From: UBA5972 sp964466385
Lineage (GTDB): Bacteria; Pseudomonadota; Alphaproteobacteria; Rhodobacterales; Rhodobacteraceae
DNA length: 37,266 nt
NCBI GenBank assembly: GCA_964466385.1
Contig: CAYXNM010000006.1
Location: 1-37,266, forward strand
Direction of reading: 5' to 3'
Positions 8,507 through 15,077 of this stretch are shown here, piece by piece (the stretch's first letter is position 1; every line of letters begins with the position of its first letter). Position numbers and translations under genes: made by a program. The notes under the pieces were generated by a model, which ran no database searches, was not told the origin of the DNA, and was given only the letters and a program-made list of their open reading frames with translations.

Positions 8507-8610
8507 TTCGCGCACCTCTCTGGTCCTGTCAGATCAGACAACCAGAACCCGCGGCACAAAACAAGCAACTCCCGCATTTCATCGTTGCAAAAATACTCAT
8601 TTCACAACGC

Positions 8611-8642
8611 CGGGAACCATGACCGCGGGTGCGAGGTTCCCG
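8611..8642 (-). terminator. Inverted repeat behind mmsA, possible terminator
   Basis: CGGGAACC (8611-8618) and GGTTCCCG (8635-8642) are perfect 8-base arms around a 16-base loop that itself contains CCGCGG. It lies 10 bases past the mmsA stop on the minus strand. No T run follows, so termination would be weak or Rho-dependent. Confidence 0.4.
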
Positions 8643-8651
8643 CGATCCGCC

Positions 8652-10151
8652 TTACCCCATCGTCGGAATGGAAAAATCCGCCCCTTCCTTGGTGCCCGAG
8701 GGCCAGCGCGAGGTGATCGTTTTGGTGCGTGTGTAGAACCGGAACGCGTCCGGCCCGTGCTGGTTGAGGTCGCCAAAGGCCGACTTTTTCCAGCCACCGA
8801 ACGTATGATAGGCCAGAGGCACCGGAATCGGCACGTTGATGCCGACCATGCCGATATTGATCCGGTTGGCGAAATCGCGCGCCGTGTCGCCGTCGCGGGT
8901 GAAAATGGCGGTGCCGTTGCCGTATTCGTGATCCATCGCCAACGCCAGTGCCTCCTCGTAGGACTGCGCGCGCACGGTGGACAGGACGGGGCCGAATATT
9001 TCCTGCTTGTAGATGTCCATGTCCTTGGTCACGTTGTCAAAAAGACAGGCACCGACGAAGAAACCGTCTTCATAGCCCTGCATCTTGAAATCACGGCCAT
9101 CCACCACGAGACTGGCACCCTCCGCCAGGCCGCTTTCAACAAGGCCAAGGATCTTTTCCCGTGCAGCCGACGTGATCACGGGTCCGAAATCAACGTCGTC
9201 ACCCGCCGTGTAAGGCCCGATCTTGAGGCTTTCGACACGTGGTGCCAGCTTTTCGATCAGCCTGTCAGCGGTTTCATCGCCAACCGGAACCGCAACCGAG
9301 ATCGCCATGCACCGTTCGCCCGCAGCGCCGTACCCCGCGCCAATCAGTGCGTCGGCGACTTGATCCATGTCCGCGTCCGGCATTACGATCATGTGGTTCT
9401 TGGCCCCGCCGAAACACTGCACGCGCTTGCCGTTGTCACAGCCGCGCGAATATATGTACTGGGCAATCGGGGTCGAGCCGACGAACCCGATCGACTGGAT
9501 GACGTCGTGGTCAAGGATCGCATCGACCGCTTCCTTGTCGCCGTTGACGACCTGCAGAATGCCCTTGGGCAAACCCGCTTCCTCAAAAAGCGCCGCCAGC
9601 ATCAGGGGCACAGAAGGATCGCGTTCCGATGGTTTCAGGATAAAGGCATTGCCGCAGGCAATGGCGGGGGCAAACATCCACATCGGGATCATGGCCGGAA
9701 AGTTGAAAGGTGTGATCCCGGCGGTCACGCCAAGCGCCTGGCGCATGGAATACATGTCGATCCCCGGACCGGCACTGTCGGTGAACTCGCCCTTCAGAAG
9801 TTGCGGCGCGCCGATGCAGTATTCCACCACCTCAAGCCCGCGCACGACATCGCCCTTGGCATCGGGAAAGGTTTTCCCGTGCTCGCGACTCAGCGCCTCG
9901 GCCAGCTTGTCCATGTCGCGGTGCAGCAAATCGACGAATTTCATCAGAACCCGGGCACGACGTTGCGGGTTGACGGCGGCCCAGGCGGGTTGTGCGGCCT
10001 GAGCGGCGGCGACTGCGGCGTCGATTTCAGCCGGTGTTGCCAGCGGCGTCTGCGCCTGCTTTTCGCCCGTTGCGGGGTTGAAGACATCGGCAAACCGCCC
10101 CGATGTGCCTTTGACGTGTTCGCCGTTGATATAGTGGGTGAGTTCCTGCAT
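8652..10151 (-). CDS. mmsA: Methylmalonate-semialdehyde dehydrogenase (CoA-acylating)
   Basis: Converts methylmalonate semialdehyde plus CoA and NAD+ to propionyl-CoA and CO2, the last dedicated step of valine degradation. The 499-residue aldehyde dehydrogenase has TPFNFPAMIPMWMFAPAIA (about 147-165), FILKPSERDPSVPL (about 171-184), the GSTPIAQYI cofactor turn (about 229-237), and the active-site AAGERCMAISVAVPVG with the catalytic cysteine (about 280-295). Length and motifs match the CoA-dependent MmsA subfamily. The start at 10151 follows an AGAGGA site. It is the first gene transcribed from the shared region with the divergent LysR gene. The rest of the pathway (2112-5171) lies downstream on the same strand, beyond the ligase, hydrolase and deiminase genes. 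Confidence 0.97.
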   Translation of the reverse strand: MQELTHYINGEHVKGTSGRFADVFNPATGEKQAQTPLATPAEIDAAVAAAQAAQPAWAAVNPQRRARVLMKFVDLLHRDMDKLAEALSREHGKTFPDAKGDVVRGLEVVEYCIGAPQLLKGEFTDSAGPGIDMYSMRQALGVTAGITPFNFPAMIPMWMFAPAIACGNAFILKPSERDPSVPLMLAALFEEAGLPKGILQVVNGDKEAVDAILDHDVIQSIGFVGSTPIAQYIYSRGCDNGKRVQCFGGAKNHMIVMPDADMDQVADALIGAGYGAAGERCMAISVAVPVGDETADRLIEKLAPRVESLKIGPYTAGDDVDFGPVITSAAREKILGLVESGLAEGASLVVDGRDFKMQGYEDGFFVGACLFDNVTKDMDIYKQEIFGPVLSTVRAQSYEEALALAMDHEYGNGTAIFTRDGDTARDFANRINIGMVGINVPIPVPLAYHTFGGWKKSAFGDLNQHGPDAFRFYTRTKTITSRWPSGTKEGADFSIPTMG

Positions 10152-10202
10152 GTCGCGATCCTCTGGCTATGATTTCCGGAAAGTCTGGCGGCATGTTAGT
10201 CT

Positions 10203-10256
10203 TGCATTTTTGTTTATAGAAGGGCAATTTTCCCAAAAGCATTTTGCAAAAATGCA
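10203..10256. promoter_or_regulatory. Candidate operator between mmsA and the LysR gene
   Basis: TGCATTTTTG (10203-10212) and CAAAAATGCA (10247-10256) are perfect 10-base inverted repeats separated by 34 bases. The right arm also lies within a tighter palindrome, GCATTTT-GCA-AAAATGC (10239-10255). Between them, TATAAA on the minus strand (10213-10218) could be the mmsA -10 element. The layout suits a LysR-type regulator bound at recognition and activation sites, but binding is inferred. Confidence 0.5.
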
Positions 10257-10293
10257 GGGGTGCGGACCCCGACAGAGCAAACTGGATCACGAA

Positions 10294-11196
10294 ATGTCTG
10301 ACCCGAAATGGGATGATCTCAGGGTTTTTCTTGCGGTTGCACGCAATGAGAGCCTCTCGGCCGCGGGCAAGGCCCTGAAGATGGACGCAGCAACGGTCGG
10401 GCGTCGCATCGGCCGGTTGGAAGAATCGTTGGGCGCCAGCCTGTTCGCGAAATCCCCGCGCGGGTATCGCCTGACGGAAACCGGGCAGAACCTCGTGCAA
10501 CACGCCGACGCCGCCGAACTGGCCGTCACCGGCGCGGTCGAGGAAACACGCGGGGCAGCCAGCACATTGTCCGGGTCCATCCGGATCGGGGCACCGGATG
10601 GCGTTGCAAACTATCTGTTGCCGGGGATCACCGCCGAGATTTGCGTCGAAAATCCGGGGCTGGAGGTGCAGATCGTGGCCCTGCCGCGTGTCTTCAACCT
10701 CTCAAAACGCGAGGCAGACATGGCCATCGCCGTCTCGGCACCTGAAACCGGGCGTCTGACCGTTCAGAAACTGGCGAACTACCATCTGCACCTTGCCGCG
10801 ACCGAGGAATACCTGGCAACGCATCCGCCCATAAACCGGCTTGAAGACCTGCGCGCGCATCGCCTGATCGGTTATATCCCGGACATGATTTTCGACAAGG
10901 AGCTGGATTATATTGACGAGATCGATGCCGACGCGCATGCCGCCCTCATGTCCAACAGCTTCTCGGTTCAGCTCAACTGGGCGCGCATGGGGGCGGGTGT
11001 CTGCATCGCGCATGATTTCGCCTTGCCGACCTACCCCGAACTGCGACGTGTCCTGGGCGACCGATTGCATCTTTCGCGCAGTTTTTATCTGATCCGCCAC
11101 GCCGATGATCGCCGCGTGGAGCGCCTCAACCGTTTTGCCGAAACGCTGGCGCTGCGCCTGCGTCACGAGGTCGCCCGGCTCGAGGCGCTGGCTTGA
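10294..11196 (+). CDS. LysR-family transcriptional regulator, probable regulator of mmsA
   Basis: 300-residue LysR-type regulator. The N-terminal winged helix-turn-helix spans about residues 4-63 (WDDLRVFLAVARNESLSAAG, then LKMDAATVGRRIGRLEESLG). The remainder is the effector-binding domain, beginning near GSIRIGAPDGVANYLLPGI (about 92-110). The frame runs further upstream to 10138, but those codons cross the mmsA promoter region; the ATG at 10294 gives the normal LysR length and N-terminus. It is transcribed away from mmsA, the usual arrangement for a LysR regulator and its target, so control of valine or isobutyrate catabolism is inferred. The Pseudomonas mms operon instead uses an AraC-type MmsR. 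Confidence 0.88.
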   Translation: MSDPKWDDLRVFLAVARNESLSAAGKALKMDAATVGRRIGRLEESLGASLFAKSPRGYRLTETGQNLVQHADAAELAVTGAVEETRGAASTLSGSIRIGAPDGVANYLLPGITAEICVENPGLEVQIVALPRVFNLSKREADMAIAVSAPETGRLTVQKLANYHLHLAATEEYLATHPPINRLEDLRAHRLIGYIPDMIFDKELDYIDEIDADAHAALMSNSFSVQLNWARMGAGVCIAHDFALPTYPELRRVLGDRLHLSRSFYLIRHADDRRVERLNRFAETLALRLRHEVARLEALA

Positions 11197-11250
11197 CAAG
11201 GCACCGGCCCCTGCGCCACGATAAACTCAGGCAGAAACGGGGGATCCAGG

Positions 11251-11685
11251 ATGCTTGTTCAGCAAATACTCAGCGGAAAGCCCTCCGGCGACGTGACGAC
11301 GGTATCCAGCGATGCAAAAGTCTCGGACGCCGCTGGGATATTGTCATCAAAACGCATCGGGGCGCTTGTCGTTTCCAATGACGGTGAAAACGTTCTGGGA
11401 ATGTTTTCGGAGCGCGACGTCGTGCGCGAGCTTGGAAAACGCGGAACCGGTTGTCTGAGTGACTGCGTCCGCGACATCATGACCAGGGACATCGTGACCT
11501 GCAGCCCCGACGATCAGGCGCACAGCATCCTGCAAACGATGACGGACGGAAGATTTCGCCACATGCCGGTGATGAAGGGCGGTGTCATGGTCGGGCTGAT
11601 CTCGATCGGTGACGTTGTTCAGGCGCGCCTGTCGGAAATGGCGATGGAAAACGAGGCGCTCGAGGGTATGATCAAGGGGTTTTGA
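11251..11685 (+). CDS. Tandem CBS-domain protein
   Basis: 144-residue protein made almost entirely of a CBS pair (Bateman module): CBS1 at about residues 8-62 (ending LGMFSERDVVRELGKRG) and CBS2 at about 72-130 (VRDIMTRDIVTCSPDD through VGLISIGDVVQARL). Such stand-alone pairs bind adenine nucleotides and often act as energy or redox sensors; no partner domain is attached here. The ATG at 11251 has a GGGGGATCCAGG upstream region. It follows the LysR gene by 54 bases and precedes coaD by 73 bases on the same strand. No functional link to either neighbour is evident. Confidence 0.88.
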   Translation: MLVQQILSGKPSGDVTTVSSDAKVSDAAGILSSKRIGALVVSNDGENVLGMFSERDVVRELGKRGTGCLSDCVRDIMTRDIVTCSPDDQAHSILQTMTDGRFRHMPVMKGGVMVGLISIGDVVQARLSEMAMENEALEGMIKGF

Positions 11686-11758
11686 CAACCTTTCATCACC
11701 TTGAAACGGGATTCATCAACATCAGGGCCGCGCGTGCGGGCAACAGACAGGTAGCGCC

Positions 11759-12256
11759 ATGAGAATAGGTCTTTATCCCGGCACGTTCGACCCCATAACG
11801 CTCGGCCATATCGACATCATCCGCCGGGCGGTCACGCTGGTTGATCACCTTGTCGTCGGCGTTGCGATCAATCGCGACAAGGGACCGCTGTTTTCGCTTG
11901 AAGAACGCGTGGCCATGATCTCGTCGGAATGCGCGACCATCACCCGCGCAAGCGGCGTCGCCATTGATGTTCATCCGTTTGAAAACCTGTTGATACAATG
12001 CGCCGAGGAAGTCGGTGCCAACGTGATCATCAGGGGGCTGCGCGCGGTTTCGGATTTTGAATATGAATTCCAGATGGTCGGAATGAACCGCGCGATGAAC
12101 GATGATGTGGAAACCGTATTCCTGATGGCCGATGCGTCGCACCAGGCGATTGCCTCGCGGCTGGTCAAGGAAATCGCGCGTCTTGATGGCGACGTGGGCA
12201 AATTCGTGCCCACAGCGGTTCAGGCGGCGCTTGCGGAAAAATTCACGGCACGGTGA
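11759..12256 (+). CDS. coaD: Phosphopantetheine adenylyltransferase
   Basis: Transfers AMP from ATP to 4'-phosphopantetheine, the penultimate step of coenzyme A synthesis. The 165-residue nucleotidyltransferase begins GLYPGTFDPITLGHIDII (residues 4-21), which carries the T/HxGH ATP-binding motif. IIRGLRAVSDFEYEFQM (about 86-102) and the family C-terminus VKEIARLDGDVGKFVP (about 139-154) follow. The second motif reads IASRLVKEIA where most family members have (I/F)(S/A)SxxVKEIA. Length is normal. Starts 73 bases after the CBS protein and is followed after 69 bases by ppiB. Confidence 0.97.
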   Translation: MRIGLYPGTFDPITLGHIDIIRRAVTLVDHLVVGVAINRDKGPLFSLEERVAMISSECATITRASGVAIDVHPFENLLIQCAEEVGANVIIRGLRAVSDFEYEFQMVGMNRAMNDDVETVFLMADASHQAIASRLVKEIARLDGDVGKFVPTAVQAALAEKFTAR

Positions 12257-12325
12257 TGTGACGCTTTTGTCGCGCATCGCTTTGCCGTATGGTCTTGCGA
12301 AAATGTTGAACCAAAGGAAGCAAAG

Positions 12326-12835
12326 ATGTCCGAAACCGCCGATCCCGAAAACACGATCATCATCGAACTGAAAGACGGGAACGTCTCTATCGAGCTGTTG
12401 CCCGACGTGGCGCCCCAACATTGTGCGCGCATCAAGGAGCTTGCCCGCAGCGGCGCCTATGACAACGTCGCGTTTCACCGCGTCATCGATGGATTCATGG
12501 CCCAGACGGGGGATGTCAAGAACGGCAACATGGAACAGGATTTCAATATCCGCATGGCCGGAACGGGCGGTTCGGACCTTGCGAACGTGCCGGCGGAATT
12601 CTCGAGCGTTCCTTTTGATCGCGGGATGCTGGGCGCGGCGCGGTCGCAAAACCCCGACAGCGCGAATTCGCAATTCTTCATCATGTTTGCCGACGGACAT
12701 TTCCTGAACAATCAATACACGGTCTATGGCCGGGTCACGTCGGGCATGGACCTTGTGGACAACATCGAAAAAGGCGAACCCCCGATGAACCCGGACCGCA
12801 TGGTTTCGGTCAAAGTCGCGGCGGATCTGGAATGA
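12326..12835 (+). CDS. ppiB: Peptidyl-prolyl cis-trans isomerase, cytosolic cyclophilin
   Basis: 169-residue bacterial cyclophilin without a signal peptide, expected to catalyse proline isomerisation in the cytoplasm. VAFHRVIDGFMAQTGD (about 49-64) contains the catalytic arginine, and NPDSANSQFFIMFADGHFLN (about 110-129) forms the substrate-binding wall. Where many cyclophilins have FHR(V/I)IPGFM, this protein and its downstream paralogue both have FHRVIDGFM. The start has an AAGGAAG site. The stop codon overlaps the ATG of the next cyclophilin-type frame as ATGA, just before the assembly gap. The last codons (VKVAADLE) are partly copied further downstream, within the tandem duplication. Confidence 0.95.
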   Translation: MSETADPENTIIIELKDGNVSIELLPDVAPQHCARIKELARSGAYDNVAFHRVIDGFMAQTGDVKNGNMEQDFNIRMAGTGGSDLANVPAEFSSVPFDRGMLGAARSQNPDSANSQFFIMFADGHFLNNQYTVYGRVTSGMDLVDNIEKGEPPMNPDRMVSVKVAADLE

Positions 12836-12878
12836 GACGCGCCATCATCAGGATCATCGCGATTGTCGTCATTCTGGC

Positions 12879-12978
12879 NNNNNNNNNNNNNNNNNNNNNN
12901 NNNNNNNNNNNNNNNNNNNNNNNNNNNNNNNNNNNNNNNNNNNNNNNNNNNNNNNNNNNNNNNNNNNNNNNNNNNNNN
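12879..12978. other. 100-N assembly gap flanked by an identical 55-base sequence
   Basis: Exactly 100 unknown bases. The 55 bases before the gap (12824-12878) are identical to the 55 bases after it (12979-13033). This pattern is typical of two contigs that share a k-mer and were scaffolded with a default-size gap. The true gap may be zero with a false duplication, or the locus may hold extra copies of the adjoining 161-base repeat. Confidence 0.97.
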
Positions 12979-13282
12979 GATCTGGAATGAGACGCGCCAT
13001 CATCAGGATCATCGCGATTGTCGTCATTCTGGCCGGGGCGGCCTATGGCTATCTGGTTCTGACCTCGCCAAAACCCGGCGACGTTCCGCCGGTTCCGGCG
13101 CAGTCCTCCTCCGCCGAGCCGGCGGTCAGGGTGGCGGCGGATATGGCATGAGACGTGCCGTCATCAGGATCATCGCGATTGTCGTCATTCTGGCGGGCGC
13201 GGCCTATGGCTATCTGGTTCTGACCTCGCCAAAACCCGGTGACGTTCCGCCGGTTCCAACGCAATCCTCCTCCACCGCGCCG
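12979..13282 (+). repeat. 161-base-period tandem duplication spanning the ppiB tail and start of the second cyclophilin
   Basis: Bases 12979-13121 align with 13140-13282 at an offset of 161; by hand I count 12 mismatches over 143 aligned positions. Each unit contains the last codons of a PpiB-like C-terminus, the overlapping ATGA, and the membrane-anchor start of the second cyclophilin. A further, truncated copy begins before the N gap, at 12824. Confidence 0.9.
12987..13151 (+). CDS. Small membrane-anchor ORF produced by the tandem duplication (possible gene remnant)
   Basis: 54-codon frame starting MRRAIIRIIAIVVILAG, nearly identical to the start of the downstream cyclophilin: basic N-terminus, hydrophobic segment about residues 5-26, then a Pro-rich linker. 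It does not continue into an isomerase domain. After about residue 45 it switches to VRVAADMA and stops, resembling the PpiB terminus VKVAADLE. Its stop overlaps the next ATG as ATGA. It therefore looks like a head-to-tail chimera from duplication of the ppiB/second-cyclophilin junction. It may be translated as a coupled membrane peptide or be a by-product without function. The neighbouring assembly gap makes its upstream context uncertain. Confidence 0.45.
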   Translation: MRRAIIRIIAIVVILAGAAYGYLVLTSPKPGDVPPVPAQSSSAEPAVRVAADMA

Positions 13283-13867
13283 ACTGACGGGACGCAGCAG
13301 ACACCGGACGGAGCGACCAGTGCGACCCCGTCGGCAAGCACGTCGAACGAAGCAACCGCTGTTCCGCCTCAGCGGGATACGTTGAACATTGAACTGGGCG
13401 GCAGCACCAGCGGAACGATCCGGATCGAACTCTTCAACGATATTGCGCCCCATCATGCGGAACGGCTGGTGGCCCTGGCCCGGGCGGGTAAATACGACAA
13501 TGTGGTCTTTCACCGCGTCATCGATGGTTTCATGGCCCAGACAGGTGACGTGGAATTCGGAAAACACGGTGAAAACATCGCGAAGGCGGGGTTTGGAGGA
13601 TCGCAGTTGCCGGACCTGAACGCCGAGTTTTCCGAGCGGGAATTCGTGGCCGGGGTTGTCGGAATGGCGCGCTCCAATGATCCGAATTCCGCGAATTCCC
13701 AGTTTTTCATCATGTTCGACGCCGCCCCTTATCTGAATGGCCAGTACACGATTGTCGGGCGGGTCATTGCGGGAATGGACGTGGTGAACGCCATCAAGAA
13801 AGGGGTGGCCGCGCAAAACGGTGCGGTGTCGGACCCGGATTTCATGAAAACCGTGACCGTCCAGTAA
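13148..13867 (+). CDS. Membrane-anchored or exported cyclophilin-type peptidyl-prolyl isomerase
   Basis: 239-residue cyclophilin with an N-terminal hydrophobic segment (about residues 5-26) and a Pro/Ser/Thr-rich linker to about residue 75, so the catalytic domain should lie in the periplasm. The isomerase domain includes YDNVVFHRVIDGFMAQTGD (about 117-135) and NDPNSANSQFFIMFDAAPYL (about 176-195), as in PpiB upstream. No lipobox cysteine or clear signal-peptidase site is evident, so an uncleaved anchor is as likely as secretion. The ATG at 13148 overlaps the stop of the 54-codon frame. An apparent longer frame through the Ns is an artefact. The N-terminal 45 codons belong to the tandem duplication. 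Confidence 0.9.
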   Translation: MRRAVIRIIAIVVILAGAAYGYLVLTSPKPGDVPPVPTQSSSTAPTDGTQQTPDGATSATPSASTSNEATAVPPQRDTLNIELGGSTSGTIRIELFNDIAPHHAERLVALARAGKYDNVVFHRVIDGFMAQTGDVEFGKHGENIAKAGFGGSQLPDLNAEFSEREFVAGVVGMARSNDPNSANSQFFIMFDAAPYLNGQYTIVGRVIAGMDVVNAIKKGVAAQNGAVSDPDFMKTVTVQ

Positions 13868-14023
13868 AGGGCGGACCGCGCGGCGCATCCCTTCCTTCAA
13901 GAGGTCCCGGACCCGCTCGCGCTGACCTGTCGCGGCCTCATATCTGCGTGAGGTGGGCTATGCCTGTTCCCTTTTCATCGCCAGACTGGAGCATATGGCG
14001 AAAAAAAGCGACAGGATGACGTA

Positions 14024-14998
14024 ATGGAAAAGTTGAAAACTGCCGTTCTGGCAGGGGTTCTTGGTCTGGGATTGGGTGCGGCGGCGCAGGCTCAGGTCAG
14101 CTATTGGCAGCACGAATGGCCGGATACCGATTTCACCAAAACGGCGGTCGATTTCAATGAAATCATGAGTGGCGGCCCACCAAAGGACGGGATCCCGGCG
14201 GTGGATGATCCCAGTTTCATCAATGTGGACGACGAGACACGGCTGGACGATCGAGAGCCGGTCATCACGCTTGAACTGGACGGAAAAGCGCCGCGTGCCT
14301 ATCCGATCCGCTATCTGACGTGGCATGAGATCGTCAACGACGTGATTGACGGTCGGCACGTGACCGTCACGTTTTGCCCGCTTTGCAATTCCGCCCTGGT
14401 TTATGAGGGCAAGCTTAATGGCAAGACACTGACATTTGGCGTCTCGGGCAAGCTGCGCAATTCCGATATGGTGATGTATGATCGCCAGACGCTGAGTTGG
14501 TGGCAACAGGCCATCGGCGAGGGCATCGTCGGCGATCATACGGGCGACCACCTGACCCAACTGGTCAGCTGGATGGAAAGCTGGGGCGAATACAAGGCGC
14601 GCAATCCCCAGGCGCTGGTGATGGACGAACCCCGTGCCAGCCGCCCGTACGGGCGCAATCCCTACCGCGGGTATGACAGCTCGGCCCGGCCATTTCTTTA
14701 CAACGGGGAAAACCCGCCCCATGGCATTCCGCCGCTCATGCGCGTCATCAAGGTCGGCAACCGCGCCTGGCCCATGGACCGGATGCAGGACGTGCAGGAA
14801 CTGACCGAAGCCGGCGTCACGATCACGTGGAGGTCCGGGCAGGCCTCAGCGCTGGACGCCGCACGGATATCGGAAGGCAAGGACGTGGGAACGATCAGGG
14901 TTCGGGACGCAAACGGCAAGGATATGCCCCATGACGTGATGTTCGCATTTGCCTTTCACGCCTTTCACCCGGAAGGGGAATGGATGGTCGGTCAGTAG
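14024..14998 (+). CDS. Exported DUF3179 domain protein
   Basis: 324-residue protein with a signal peptide (residues 1-23, Ala-rich, ending AAAQAQ) and a DUF3179 domain over most of the mature part. YPIRYLTWHEIVND and VTVTFCPLCNSALVYEG (about residues 88-130) are family hallmarks; the CPLC pair suggests a metal or redox role, but no activity is established. A second conserved block is KLRNSDMVMYDRQTLSWWQQ (about 145-164). A periplasmic location is inferred. It starts 156 bases after the cyclophilin stop and ends convergent to tyrS, separated by a shared hairpin. The start has only a modest purine-rich AGGATGACGTA upstream. Confidence 0.88.
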   Translation: MEKLKTAVLAGVLGLGLGAAAQAQVSYWQHEWPDTDFTKTAVDFNEIMSGGPPKDGIPAVDDPSFINVDDETRLDDREPVITLELDGKAPRAYPIRYLTWHEIVNDVIDGRHVTVTFCPLCNSALVYEGKLNGKTLTFGVSGKLRNSDMVMYDRQTLSWWQQAIGEGIVGDHTGDHLTQLVSWMESWGEYKARNPQALVMDEPRASRPYGRNPYRGYDSSARPFLYNGENPPHGIPPLMRVIKVGNRAWPMDRMQDVQELTEAGVTITWRSGQASALDAARISEGKDVGTIRVRDANGKDMPHDVMFAFAFHAFHPEGEWMVGQ

Positions 14999-15017
14999 AG
15001 CGGCGCGTTTTTTCAAG

Positions 15018-15052
15018 TCAGGCGGGTCCCTCCTTGGCAGCGGCCCGCCTGA
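15018..15052. terminator. Shared hairpin between convergent DUF3179 gene and tyrS
   Basis: TCAGGCGGG (15018-15026) and CCCGCCTGA (15044-15052) are perfect 9-base arms with a 17-base loop, lying between the two stop codons. Neither strand has a clean T tract directly after the stem, so it is a probable bidirectional but not textbook terminator. Confidence 0.6.
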
Positions 15053-15077
15053 TTGGATATTTCCCCCACAAAGACGA

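Noticed and set aside
8478..10172. 564-codon plus-strand frame
   Set aside because: Antisense shadow of mmsA, whose motifs and codon pattern are clear on the minus strand; high G+C keeps the opposite frame open.
11696..12715. 339-codon minus-strand frame
   Set aside because: Antisense to both coaD and ppiB, which are unambiguous.
12863..13867. A 334-codon frame running through the N gap into the second cyclophilin
   Set aside because: It crosses 100 Ns and reads the first repeat unit out of frame. The true cyclophilin frame starts at 13148.
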